This document shows, piece by piece, positions 7,778-16,153 of a stretch of 64,000 nt of DNA; within the stretch, counting starts at the first letter, position 1; every line of letters starts with the position of its first letter. The stretch is from the NCBI RefSeq assembly GCF_037327425.1, contig NZ_CP147846.1, forward strand, positions 1,178,001-1,242,000, given 5' to 3'. This stretch comes from Rhodococcus sovatensis. Its GTDB lineage: Bacteria; Actinomycetota; Actinomycetes; Mycobacteriales; Mycobacteriaceae. Both the position numbers and the translations under genes were made by a program. The notes below the pieces were generated by a model. The model was given only the letters and a program-made list of their open reading frames with translations. It did not search any database and was not told the origin of the DNA.

Positions 7778-8920
7778 CTATGCCGTGAGGTGTGGGTACT
7801 CCGAATTTCGGTGCTGGAATGCGAGGATGTTCGGGTTGACAACAGTGCCTTCGCGCACCTCGATCGACCTTTCGATGGTGTCGCTGGTGCCCCAGGCTTC
7901 CGGTCCGCCGAGGACGGTGCGTATGAATGGAAGCAGTGACTCGCTGATCTCCCAGGTTGCCGAGTCCCACAGGTAGGACGGGCTGTGATCGACCGCGTAG
8001 TACCGGACGTTGTCACCGACGGTGAACATCGGCTCGGTGAACGATGTGGGCTTTGCCCATTCGAAGCCCATGCCCTCGTCGCACGACACATCGACGATCA
8101 GGGTTCCCGGGGCGATAGAGGGCAGATCGTCGTTCACCAGGAACGTCAGTGGCGAATTCGTATCCTGCAGAACGCAGTTGACGATAATGTCGTGATCTCC
8201 CAGGAACTCGGACAGAGGTACACGTCCGGTGTCGGTCAATGCGCGACTGCGCCGCGGGTTCTCCCCATCGAGGTCGAAATTGACGATCCTGGCCGAGTGG
8301 ATCGGTGAGCTGACCGCGGTGACGCCCCGCTGAGTGAGCACGTCGACTTCGTGAATTCCGTGGGCGTTGAGTGCAGTCACGGCCCCGCGGGCTGTGGCGC
8401 CGAATCCGATGACGGCCGCCCGAAGTCGTCGACCGTAATCTCCAGTGGATCCGATCAGTTGCAGCGCATGGAGAACCGAGCAGTACCCGGCGAGTTCGTT
8501 GTTCTTGTGGAACACATGAAGATTGAAGGCACCTTCCGGGCTCCAATGGTTCATCGCTTCGAATGCAACGAGTGTCAACCGGCGATCGATAGCGATCTGC
8601 GTAAGCTCGTAGTCCTGAACACAGTGGGGCCAACCCCACAGGATCTGACCGGCCCGCAGCGACTCGAGGTCGCTGGCCTGCGGCTTGGGAAGCAGAATGA
8701 CGTCACAATCGTCGATCAATTGCTGTCGTGATCGGATGCCTGCTGTCAACGATGCGATGTGATCATCGGAGATTCCGAAGGGTTGTCCGTAGCCGGTCTC
8801 GAAATAGACTCGGTCTCGGATGTCGTGAGGTATGCGCCCGATGTGTAGCGGGTGAATCGGGAGGCGGCGTTCGTTCGGCTTGGATGACCGTGACGTGACG
8901 CCGAGGGTGAGCTGGTGCAC
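7778..8920 (-). CDS. N5-(carboxyethyl)ornithine synthase-like dehydrogenase
   Basis: 380-residue protein of the alanine dehydrogenase/transhydrogenase N-terminal superfamily. The N-terminal half carries the substrate region (PNERRLPIHP near 15-24, LLPKPQ at 76-81) and the central Rossmann segment AAVIGFGATARGAV (168-181) binds NAD(P). The best known relatives are Lactococcus N5-(carboxyethyl)ornithine synthase, which reductively joins pyruvate with ornithine, and alanine dehydrogenase. Domain order and length fit, but the product is inferred from the family. It stands alone on the minus strand. Confidence 0.7.
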   Translation of the reverse strand: MHQLTLGVTSRSSKPNERRLPIHPLHIGRIPHDIRDRVYFETGYGQPFGISDDHIASLTAGIRSRQQLIDDCDVILLPKPQASDLESLRAGQILWGWPHCVQDYELTQIAIDRRLTLVAFEAMNHWSPEGAFNLHVFHKNNELAGYCSVLHALQLIGSTGDYGRRLRAAVIGFGATARGAVTALNAHGIHEVDVLTQRGVTAVSSPIHSARIVNFDLDGENPRRSRALTDTGRVPLSEFLGDHDIIVNCVLQDTNSPLTFLVNDDLPSIAPGTLIVDVSCDEGMGFEWAKPTSFTEPMFTVGDNVRYYAVDHSPSYLWDSATWEISESLLPFIRTVLGGPEAWGTSDTIERSIEVREGTVVNPNILAFQHRNSEYPHLTA

Positions 8921-9084
8921 AGTGGCCCCTTCGGTTGAGTTCAGTCAACCACACCTGAGCAGCCGCAAGATCCCGCTCGAGCCGCTGCGTACGCCCGCTC
9001 GAACGCCCTTCCCGAGGCCATGTCGGTCCAGCGGGTACACTCGTTCACCGTGCTCGAACGTGGCCTGCGCCCCGCACGAGCAAA

Positions 9085-9157
9085 GCCTCCGTAGCTCAGG
9101 GGATAGAGCAAGGGCCTTCTAATCCCTTGGTCGCAGGTTCGAATCCTGCCGGGGGCA
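9085..9157 (+). tRNA. tRNA-Arg (anticodon TCT)
   Basis: A 73-nt cloverleaf without encoded CCA. The acceptor arms GCCTCCG and CGGGGGC pair with one G-T, the D-arm is GCTC/GAGC, the anticodon loop CTTCTAA gives anticodon TCT, the variable loop is TGGTC and the T-arm is GCAGG-TTCGAAT-CCTGC. The anticodon stem AGGGC/TCCCT has a C-T mismatch at the pair next to the loop (31-39), which is unusual. A long hairpin follows 12 nt downstream. Confidence 0.95.
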
Positions 9158-9169
9158 CCGAAGTGGTCG

Positions 9170-9205
9170 CAGTCGGACCTGCGCCGCGAGGCGCAGGTCC
9201 GACTG
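9170..9205. terminator. 16-bp perfect hairpin between tRNA-Arg and cutinase gene
   Basis: CAGTCGGACCTGCGCC (9170-9185), loop GCGA, then the exact reverse complement (9190-9205). There is no T-run on either side. It sits between the plus-strand tRNA and the convergent cutinase gene, so it probably terminates both. U-tract-free hairpins of this kind are frequent at actinobacterial 3' ends. Confidence 0.65.
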
Positions 9206-9234
9206 TGGAGTGCCCCGCCTGGTTCGTTAGCGGT

Positions 9235-9885
9235 TCAGCCACGTACCTGCGACGCCGCGAACTGTGCGCCCTGGGTTGTGGAGCCGTTCGTTCCGTACTG
9301 GAGGTGTGCGAAGCTGTTGAAGCCGCCGATCTGGCACACTGGATCGCCGAAGTTGCAGAAGCTGAGTGCGCGCGAGCCGTAAGTGCTGCTGGCCGTCTCG
9401 AGCTTGCTGCCACGGAGTCCGATCGGATTGCCGAACACGACAACTGCGTCGACGCGGTCGGCGATGTCGGCGGGAATGACGGCACCGGTGATGCTGCTGG
9501 TGGTCCGCACGCCCACAGCGTTGGTCACGACGGTGGCTCCTTGCGAATAGCCCGCAATCACGAACGTTGTCGACGGGCAGGAGGCGGCAACCGACGTCAT
9601 GTGTGCAACGAGGTCACGTGATCCGGGGCCGGCGCTGGCCTGAGTGAAGTCCGCCGCGTAATTCACGGCATAGGTGCTGACCGACCGGTCCGACAGCTCG
9701 GACTTCAACCGATCGACGAACGGTGTGCCGGTGATGCCCAAGCCGGGGAATTCACCGGTTCCGCGGGCGAACGACACGTCGACGTCCGAACACGGGGCAG
9801 CGTTCGCGATGCCCGACGGTTGTGCCACGAAAAATGCGGAAACAGCCAGTGCTGCAACTGTATAAGCGGTCATACGCTTGTTCAT
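9235..9885 (-). CDS. Secreted cutinase-family serine esterase
   Basis: 216 residues. A cleavable signal peptide ends near residue 29 (GIANA before APCSD). The cutinase fold is shown by the nucleophile motif GYSQG with Ser114, Asp181 (GDPVC) and His194, and by two disulfide pairs expected from C32, C103, C177 and C184. It would hydrolyse cutin, short- or medium-chain esters or polyesters outside the cell. The ATG at 9885 is preferred over an upstream frame extension because AGGAG lies close upstream and the signal peptide begins properly there. Monocistronic, with the tRNA-Arg hairpin downstream. Confidence 0.93.
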   Translation of the reverse strand: MNKRMTAYTVAALAVSAFFVAQPSGIANAAPCSDVDVSFARGTGEFPGLGITGTPFVDRLKSELSDRSVSTYAVNYAADFTQASAGPGSRDLVAHMTSVAASCPSTTFVIAGYSQGATVVTNAVGVRTTSSITGAVIPADIADRVDAVVVFGNPIGLRGSKLETASSTYGSRALSFCNFGDPVCQIGGFNSFAHLQYGTNGSTTQGAQFAASQVRG

Positions 9886-10105
9886 AGAGCTACTCCTCGA
9901 TGGGTGACTATGCCTGTCGAACCTTAACTGCGTCGGCCGGGCGGAGCGCAGCAATGACCCACGACTGATCCTGGAACTGTGGTTGAAATCCCTGCCCGAT
10001 GCGACCTCCCAGAGTATCGCTTCTCAACGCCTGTTGCGCTACTCTCCTCACCGGGGTGAGTCCGATCTGCACCAATTGCGGATCCAAATTTTTCGGGGGA
10101 TACAA

Positions 10106-11230
10106 GTGTCGAAACAGTGGTTGCGCAGCGTCGTGGTGTTTGCGTCGGCGGTTGCGTTGTGTCCGATTGCGACTGCATCGGCGGATCCTGCGCCGAGCCC
10201 GGCGCCAGCGACACTCATGGGGTCCATCGAGGACGGGCCGGGTAGCTTCAGTGTCTTCCGTACCGTCGACAGCGGTCAGCGTCCCTCCGCGTCGGACAAC
10301 GCCGCGTGCAACGACTACTTCGGCTCCCCGCGCTCGTTGACCGTGGTCGAGCGTCTCGACGCGCGGATGTACACCTTCACCAACGATCCGTCGACGGGTT
10401 TCCTGGTGAACCCCACTGCACAGAACGTTGGACCGATCTACGTGTGCGACGGTCCGATCATCGATGGTCAGGCCTTTCTCGATCAGTGGGGCGCGCTCAC
10501 TGCTCCCGGCCTGGGCAAACTATCCATGTACGGGCCGTGCGGGCTCGAGTTCATGATCGGTTCCCCTGGACGCGCAGCCGTCGATTGTGTTCTGCGAGTG
10601 AATCCCAATGATTCCGGGGTCACCGACGGCGTCGCGACCAGCAACTCGATCGCCAACCCTCTTCGTCTGCCGGACGGTCGCACCGGGTCGATGTGGACCC
10701 TGTACACCCTCGGTGAGGGCACTGCTCCTGTTCCCGAACCTGTTGCAGGAACGCCGCAGCCGACAGGTTCGGTGAAGTACAGCGTCGGGCGCGAAGTGAA
10801 CTCGGTCTCGACCGGAAGCACTCCTGCATGCCCGGGTGGTGTGCGCACAACCGAGATTCACGCCGTGTCCGTCGACGCCGCAACCGGTGCGGCATCGACC
10901 GAGCCCTCCGCGGACGTCTCCGCTTCGGCGTCGATCTGCTACCAGAATCCATCGTCTCCGGACTTCGGTGCATCACTGAGCATCACGAGCTACGGCGTTA
11001 CGCCTGCGCTCACGGCGACGTCCACCGGGCAATGCCGTCGCACCGAGCTGGCGATCGAGCCAGGCACCGTGCAACAGTCCTGCGGCTTCACCTTGCCGCC
11101 ACAGCCCGCGCTCGGTCTGACCGGTGGACAGGTGACGCTCAACGGTCTAGTTCCGACGAACGACGCAGCAGGATCTGCCAATTCGGCGATCTGGACGACG
11201 TCGTTCCTCGGTCCCATCACCCCTCGATGA
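10106..11230 (+). CDS. Secreted protein of unknown function
   Basis: 374 residues. The GTG at 10106 has a strong RBS (GGGGGA, 5-nt spacer) and starts a signal peptide ending about TASA before DPAP. The mature protein is rich in Gly, Pro, Ser and Thr, has several cysteines that could form disulfides (for example CNDYF, VCDG, GPCGLEF, VDCVL, CRRTE, QSCGF), and shows no recognised catalytic motif. Its TGA overlaps the ATG of the next secreted protein (ATGA), so the two are translationally coupled and probably act together outside the cell. I do not recognise the family. Confidence 0.72.
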   Translation: MSKQWLRSVVVFASAVALCPIATASADPAPSPAPATLMGSIEDGPGSFSVFRTVDSGQRPSASDNAACNDYFGSPRSLTVVERLDARMYTFTNDPSTGFLVNPTAQNVGPIYVCDGPIIDGQAFLDQWGALTAPGLGKLSMYGPCGLEFMIGSPGRAAVDCVLRVNPNDSGVTDGVATSNSIANPLRLPDGRTGSMWTLYTLGEGTAPVPEPVAGTPQPTGSVKYSVGREVNSVSTGSTPACPGGVRTTEIHAVSVDAATGAASTEPSADVSASASICYQNPSSPDFGASLSITSYGVTPALTATSTGQCRRTELAIEPGTVQQSCGFTLPPQPALGLTGGQVTLNGLVPTNDAAGSANSAIWTTSFLGPITPR

Positions 11231-12330
11231 CCGGACGTCGGACCGGGGTTCTCGTTCTGGCATTGGTGGCAAGCTGCATCTCGGGCGCGGTCGTAGCCGC
11301 ACCCGGGGCAGTGGCCGAGCCGGTCGCGGTAGACGTTCCCCTCGAATACGGGCAAACCAGGGACATTGCTGTGGTTCCGCTGCCCGGGCAGCCCGAGGGA
11401 ATCGCAGTCGATCCCGAGGACGGCAGCATGTGGTCGGGGTCGAACCGGCCTAATTCGTCCGCGGACGTGTGGCATTGGGATGCCGACGGTCGTCTGCTCG
11501 AGACGTACTCCTTGGAGGATCACGTACCTGCCGAACACGGCGTCAACGGGATCACTCTCGACGGGGACGGTCGGGTGTACGCCCTCGACTACTCGGGTGC
11601 GCGGGCAGTCCGTATCGATCCGGCGACCGGAGTGCACACGGTCTACGCGACATTTGCGAATCTCCCGACCTGTGAGGGGGGAGCGGGCATTCCGTGCGAA
11701 CCGTCGCCCGTCGATAGACCGGCCTGGCCGAACTGGGCGACCTTCGCGCCCGACGGAACCATGTACGTCAGCGACCTGAATCAGGCCACCATCTGGAAAG
11801 TGCCAGCGGGCGGTGGTGCGGCCGAAATCTGGTATCAGAATGCTGATTTCGCGTCGATCTACAGCCTCAACGGTATGCAATTCGACGCAGAAGGCCGGCT
11901 GAATTTCGTCGTCACGGTGTCGCTGACCCCGGACATCACCTCCATCTTCCGTGGCGTCGTCTACCGAATCGCGCTGAATTCCAACGGTTCACCCGGTCCG
12001 CTCGAGAAGGTGGCGGTCGTCGGCCAGGCCGACGGGTTGGCCATCGGATCCAGTGGTCGCATATACCTGCCGATCTCGAACCCCTTCGACAACTCGATCC
12101 AGGTGGTCGATCCGATGACGGGTTCAGTGGTTGCGGACTTGCCGGCCGTCGTCGAGCGCGTCACCCGCTCGATCCCGTACTCGACCCCCGCATCGGTGGC
12201 ATTTCGGGGAACGTCGTTGATCATCTCCAATCACGGACTCCTCGTCATCGACCCGCATCAGTGGGCGATCCTCGAACTCGGCGTCGGGGAGACAGGGCTG
12301 GCGCTGAACTACCCGAAAGGATTGGTGTAG
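11227..12330 (+). CDS. Secreted or lipid-anchored SMP-30/NHL-type beta-propeller protein
   Basis: 367 residues starting at the ATG within the ATGA overlap. The N-terminus is a signal peptide; LVASC fits a lipobox (cysteine near residue 16), although a conventional cleavage site after AVAEP is also possible. The mature part has repeated propeller-like blades: GQPEGIAVDPEDGSMW, VNGITLDGDGRVYALDY, PNWATFAPDGTMYVSDL and LNGMQFDAEGRLNFV. This resembles gluconolactonase/SMP-30-like and NHL proteins that bind or hydrolyse lactones or sugars, but no metal-site residues can be assigned with confidence. Partner of the coupled upstream secreted protein. Confidence 0.7.
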   Translation: MTGRRTGVLVLALVASCISGAVVAAPGAVAEPVAVDVPLEYGQTRDIAVVPLPGQPEGIAVDPEDGSMWSGSNRPNSSADVWHWDADGRLLETYSLEDHVPAEHGVNGITLDGDGRVYALDYSGARAVRIDPATGVHTVYATFANLPTCEGGAGIPCEPSPVDRPAWPNWATFAPDGTMYVSDLNQATIWKVPAGGGAAEIWYQNADFASIYSLNGMQFDAEGRLNFVVTVSLTPDITSIFRGVVYRIALNSNGSPGPLEKVAVVGQADGLAIGSSGRIYLPISNPFDNSIQVVDPMTGSVVADLPAVVERVTRSIPYSTPASVAFRGTSLIISNHGLLVIDPHQWAILELGVGETGLALNYPKGLV

Positions 12331-12390
12331 CTCCCACCCGCGCGACACAGCCGGTAGGCGCAACGCACATTCAGAGTGAGAGGATGATGC

Positions 12391-13509
12391 ATGCGCGACG
12401 TCCTCGATGATCTGGTAGCGGTGTGGCGTGCCGGAGGTTCGGCAGGCCTGGCAACTGTCGTTCGCACCTTCCACTCCGCACCCCGCCCGGCGGGGGCATC
12501 GATGATGGTGGCCCCCGATGGCTCGGTCCATGGCTCGGTCTCCGGCGGGTGCGTAGAAGGCACCGTGTACGAGGTCGCAACCGAAGTCTCGGCCAACGGT
12601 ATTCCAGTGCTCGAACGGTACGGCGTCAGCGACGACGACGCGTTCGCAGTCGGCCTCACCTGTGGCGGAACACTCGACGTGTTCGTCGAATCCGTATCGC
12701 AGTCAACGTTTCCGGAGTTGGAAACCGTAGCCGAAGCCATCGCCACCGATCGTCCGATCGCCGTCGCGACAGTGGTGCGTCATCGAGACGTGGAGCGTGT
12801 CGGCATGCATATCGTGCTCGGCGAAACGGATTCCTCTGGGTCGACGGGGTCTCCGCGCTGCGACGCAGCCGTCGTCGACGACGCTCGTGGGCTCCTTGCC
12901 TCCGGACGATCGGCAATGCTCACTTATGGCCCCGACGGTGAGCGCCTCGGCGACGGAATGGACGTCTTCGTCTCCACCTATGCGCCGCGGCCGCGGATGC
13001 TGGTGTTCGGGGCCATCGACTTCGCAGCGGCCGTCGCGGAGCAGGGGACATTCCTCGGCTATCGAGTGACCGTGTGTGACGCACGCGGGGTATTCGCGAC
13101 GTCGCAGCGGTTTCCGTCCGCAGCTGACGTCGTCGTCGATTGGCCCCACCGCTATCTCGCTGAGCAACTGGCCGCCGGGGCATTGGACGACCGCACGATC
13201 GTGTGTGTACTGACACACGATCCGAAATTCGACGTGCCGCTACTCGATATCGCGCTCCGCCAGGAGCACTTCGCATTTGTCGGAGCCATGGGCTCACGTC
13301 GAACGCACGAGGACCGAGTTGCGCGGTTGAAGGAGGCCGGTCTCACCGACGTAGAACTCGCCCGTATGTCGAGTCCCATCGGGCTCGACCTGGGGGCGCG
13401 CACACCGCAGGAGACTGCGGTGTCCATCGCCGCGGAAATCGTCGCGAGGCGATGGGGCGGATCAGGTGAGCCGCTCGCCGGTCAGCAAGGCCGCATCCAC
13501 CACGATTGA
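12391..13509 (+). CDS. XdhC/CoxI-family molybdenum cofactor maturation protein
   Basis: 372 residues. The N-terminal XdhC/CoxI domain has the signature GSVSGGCVEG with Cys54 and LTCGGTLDVF with Cys91; the C-terminal Rossmann domain includes MLVFGAIDFAAAV and FVGAMGSRRTHEDR. XdhC-type proteins bind molybdenum cofactor and promote its sulfuration and insertion into xanthine dehydrogenase-type hydroxylases. No hydroxylase subunits are encoded nearby, so the partner lies elsewhere or has been lost; fdhD at 54.3 kb is another molybdenum-enzyme accessory gene in the window. RBS GAGAGGA precedes the ATG. Confidence 0.85.
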   Translation: MRDVLDDLVAVWRAGGSAGLATVVRTFHSAPRPAGASMMVAPDGSVHGSVSGGCVEGTVYEVATEVSANGIPVLERYGVSDDDAFAVGLTCGGTLDVFVESVSQSTFPELETVAEAIATDRPIAVATVVRHRDVERVGMHIVLGETDSSGSTGSPRCDAAVVDDARGLLASGRSAMLTYGPDGERLGDGMDVFVSTYAPRPRMLVFGAIDFAAAVAEQGTFLGYRVTVCDARGVFATSQRFPSAADVVVDWPHRYLAEQLAAGALDDRTIVCVLTHDPKFDVPLLDIALRQEHFAFVGAMGSRRTHEDRVARLKEAGLTDVELARMSSPIGLDLGARTPQETAVSIAAEIVARRWGGSGEPLAGQQGRIHHD

Positions 13510-13511
13510 CG

Positions 13512-13524
13512 GGTGTGCAACACC
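13512..13524. promoter_or_regulatory. Short palindrome before the CopD-CtaG gene
   Basis: GGTGT-GCA-ACACC is a perfect 13-bp interrupted palindrome 33 bp before the CopD-CtaG start. Copper-resistance genes are often metal-regulated, so it could be an operator, but it also overlaps the end region of xdhC and could be chance. Confidence 0.3.
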
Positions 13525-13556
13525 ACATCATCTACGACGACCTGTAGGACTACGGG

Positions 13557-15635
13557 ATGCTGCGTATCCCACCAGTCCAGACACCTCTTACTCTGGTTGT
13601 CATGGCAGCACCTGATGTGGGGACAATCGAACCGTCGTCGACTGAGCCCGCGCCCACGGCGTCGACGTCCGTGTTCGCGACGGCGGGTCTGATCGCGGCC
13701 GTCGTCGCTGCTCTCATCATCAGCCTGTCCGCGTCGGACGCCCTGGTCCTGCTCGGTATTCCCGACCCCGGCCCGGCAACGACCTACGGCCTGCCTGCGG
13801 TGCGCGCCATCGGTGAAATCGCTGTGTCGATCGCCATCGGCTCCTTCCTTCTCGCTGCATTTCTGGTTCCGCCGCAGAAGAGTGGCGTGCTCGACGTAGA
13901 CGGCTATCGAGCTGTGCGAACAGGATCGGTAGCTGTGATCGTGTGGGCAGCGTGTGCGTTGGTTCTGGTTCCCCTCACGCTGTCGGACACGTCCGGCCAG
14001 CCGTTCACCGTGGCGATCCAACCCAGCAATCTGTGGGTAGCTCTGGACCAGGTGGAAATCGCGAGCGCCTGGCGTTGGACGGCAATCCTCGCGGTCGTTC
14101 TCGCGATTGCCTCGCGTGCGGTGTTGCGGTGGTCGTGGACCCCCCTGCTCCTGGTGTTCGCGCTCGGCACGCTGATGCCGATCGCGGTGACCGGGCACTC
14201 GTCCTCGGGGGGATCCCACGACGTCGCGACCAACAGTCTGATCTTGCATTTGACGGCCGCGACGCTCTGGGCGGGTGGCCTGTTCGCGGTGCTCGCGCAC
14301 GCACGTCGCCGAGGTGCCTATACGGACGTGGCGACGAGGCGGTTCTCGTCGATCGCGACCGTGTGTTTCGTGGTCATGGCAGCGTCCGGAGTGATCAACG
14401 CTCTCGTCAGGGTATCGGTCTCGGACTTGTTCGGAACCTTGTACGGACGGTTGATCCTGGGGAAGATCGTTGCACTCGTCGTCCTCGGTCTCTTCGGATG
14501 GATGCAGCGGCGGCGATCACTGCCTGCGCTCGCTGCGAACCCCGAATCGCGTGGCGCACTCATCCGGTTCGCCGGCGGCGAAGTTCTGGTCATGGCAGCC
14601 ACCATCGGATTGGCCGTCGGACTCGGACGTACACCGCCACCGTCCAATGTGAACCCTGACCTGTCGCTGACCGAGGCGGCACTCGGGTACGACCTCGATG
14701 GGCCGCCGACTCTTGCACGCCTGATGTTCGACTGGCGGTTCGACCTCATCTTCGGGACTGCGTCGATCGTTCTGGCCGTGGTCTACCTGCTCGGAGTTCG
14801 TCGACTCCACAAACGAGGCGACTCGTGGCCGGTCGGCCGGACAGTGGCATTCGTGTTGGGATGCGTGACCATGTTGGTTGCGACCTCCTCGGGCGTCGGG
14901 AAGTATTCGCCGGCGGTGTTCAGCGTGCATATGGGCGCGCACATGGCTCTGTCGATGCTGGTGCCCGTTCTGCTCGCCCTCGGCGGAGCGCTCACTCTCG
15001 CGTTGCGGGCACTACCCGCGGCGGGCAAGAGCGGCGTGCCCGGACCACGTGAGTGGCTGCTACAAGCTCTGCACAGCCCGGTATCGAGATTCCTCACGCA
15101 CCCGATCGTCGCAGCAGTGTTGTTCGTCGGTGGTTTCTACGCGTTGTACCTGGGCGGAGTCTTCGGTGCGATTCTGGACAACCACACCGCGCACCTATTG
15201 ATGAATGCGCACTTCATTCTCAGTGGATACCTCTTCTACTGGGTGGTCATCGGCGTCGATCCGTCTCCGCGTCACATCGAACCGATCACCAAGTTGGCCA
15301 TGGTGTTCGGATCGCTGCCGTTCCATGCGTTCTTCGGTGTCGCATTGATGAGCATGAACACCGTGATGGGCGGTTGGTACTACCGCACACTCGGCCTCGA
15401 CTGGAACGGCGATCTGATGGGGGATCAGAAGCTGGGCGGTGGCATCGCGTGGGCGACGGGCGAAATTCCGCTCGTGCTCGTCATGCTTGCGCTCCTGATT
15501 CAGTGGTCGCGCAGCGACGATCGGAACGCACAGCGGACGGACCGGGCTGCTGATCGTGACCACGACGCGGACCTCGCAGCGCACAACGCAATGTTCGCCG
15601 AGTTGGCCCGTCGAGATCGCGAAGGGGAGCGGTAG
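13557..15635 (+). CDS. CopD-CtaG fusion membrane protein (copper handling / cytochrome oxidase assembly)
   Basis: 692-residue polytopic membrane protein. The N-terminal half (about 30-360) is a CopD-like copper resistance domain with conserved membrane histidines (GHSSSGGSHD). The C-terminal half (about 390-660) is a CtaG-like caa3 oxidase assembly domain with repeated His/Met-bearing helices (FSVHMGAHMALSMLVP, HTAHLLMNAHFILSGYLFYW). It probably imports or delivers copper to the respiratory oxidase. This fusion is common in actinobacteria. ATG at 13557 has AGGA 7 nt upstream; ATG at 13602 is an alternative. The C-terminal tail is charged. It converges on the MarR gene with a 10-bp gap. Confidence 0.86.
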   Translation: MLRIPPVQTPLTLVVMAAPDVGTIEPSSTEPAPTASTSVFATAGLIAAVVAALIISLSASDALVLLGIPDPGPATTYGLPAVRAIGEIAVSIAIGSFLLAAFLVPPQKSGVLDVDGYRAVRTGSVAVIVWAACALVLVPLTLSDTSGQPFTVAIQPSNLWVALDQVEIASAWRWTAILAVVLAIASRAVLRWSWTPLLLVFALGTLMPIAVTGHSSSGGSHDVATNSLILHLTAATLWAGGLFAVLAHARRRGAYTDVATRRFSSIATVCFVVMAASGVINALVRVSVSDLFGTLYGRLILGKIVALVVLGLFGWMQRRRSLPALAANPESRGALIRFAGGEVLVMAATIGLAVGLGRTPPPSNVNPDLSLTEAALGYDLDGPPTLARLMFDWRFDLIFGTASIVLAVVYLLGVRRLHKRGDSWPVGRTVAFVLGCVTMLVATSSGVGKYSPAVFSVHMGAHMALSMLVPVLLALGGALTLALRALPAAGKSGVPGPREWLLQALHSPVSRFLTHPIVAAVLFVGGFYALYLGGVFGAILDNHTAHLLMNAHFILSGYLFYWVVIGVDPSPRHIEPITKLAMVFGSLPFHAFFGVALMSMNTVMGGWYYRTLGLDWNGDLMGDQKLGGGIAWATGEIPLVLVMLALLIQWSRSDDRNAQRTDRAADRDHDADLAAHNAMFAELARRDREGER

Positions 15636-15645
15636 CCGGGAGCCG

Positions 15646-16071
15646 TCATCTCTCGGTCGTGATCTTTCCGAGGATGCGCTGCAGTTCGGCGCGTTCGGCG
15701 GAGTCGAGGTTGTCGAACAATTCGGACGCGACAGCGCGGCGAGCAGAATCGATCGCGTCCAGTCGAGTGCGGCCTTCGTCGGTCAGTGATACGAGAACCG
15801 CCCGGCGGTCCGCTGGATCGTCTTCGCGGGTGACGAGATTCGCGGCTTCGAGGGAGTCGACGATGTCCGTGGCCGAGCGAGCGACGATGCGTAGGTGGTC
15901 GGCGAGCGCGCGGAGTCGCATCGGACGCTCTTCTCGAGCGAGAACGTGCAGTGCCCGACTTTGGGACGGATTGAGACCGAACGGCTCGAGCGCGCCCATG
16001 TGTATGTGGCGTATCCGTCTCGCAACAGCCATGAACGAGTCGGCGAGATTCGGGCTGTCTCCCGTGTGCAT
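15646..16071 (-). CDS. MarR-family transcriptional regulator
   Basis: 141 residues with a winged helix-turn-helix spanning about 35-105: LNPSQSRALHVLAREERPMRL, RALADHLRIVARSATDIVD, LVTREDDPADRRAVLVSLTDEG. The DPADRR wing is typical of MarR proteins. It is divergent from an ABC exporter gene with an 82-bp region that contains strong palindromes, the usual layout for a MarR repressor of a drug exporter. Confidence 0.9.
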   Translation of the reverse strand: MHTGDSPNLADSFMAVARRIRHIHMGALEPFGLNPSQSRALHVLAREERPMRLRALADHLRIVARSATDIVDSLEAANLVTREDDPADRRAVLVSLTDEGRTRLDAIDSARRAVASELFDNLDSAERAELQRILGKITTER

Positions 16072-16097
16072 GACAGCAGCATAGCTGCATTGCGCGG

Positions 16098-16119
16098 TAC
16101 CTCATAATGAGGTAACCTC
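16098..16119. promoter_or_regulatory. MarR-type operator with three alternating half-sites
   Basis: TACCTCAT-A-ATGAGGTA (16098-16114) is a perfect 17-bp palindrome, and GAGGT-A-ACCTC (16109-16119) is a second palindrome that reuses its right half-site. So ACCTC, GAGGT and ACCTC alternate in 20 bp. It lies between the divergent MarR and ABC genes, 26 bp from the MarR start codon and 34 bp from the ABC start. Almost certainly the binding site for the adjacent regulator. Confidence 0.7.
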
Positions 16120-16153
16120 TGCTTTATGTCGTTCATCGAACCTGGAGGTCTAC

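Noticed and set aside
9170..9205. Phage attachment site at the tRNA-Arg 3' end
   Set aside because: No integrase or duplicated tRNA 3' end; the hairpin is better explained as a terminator.
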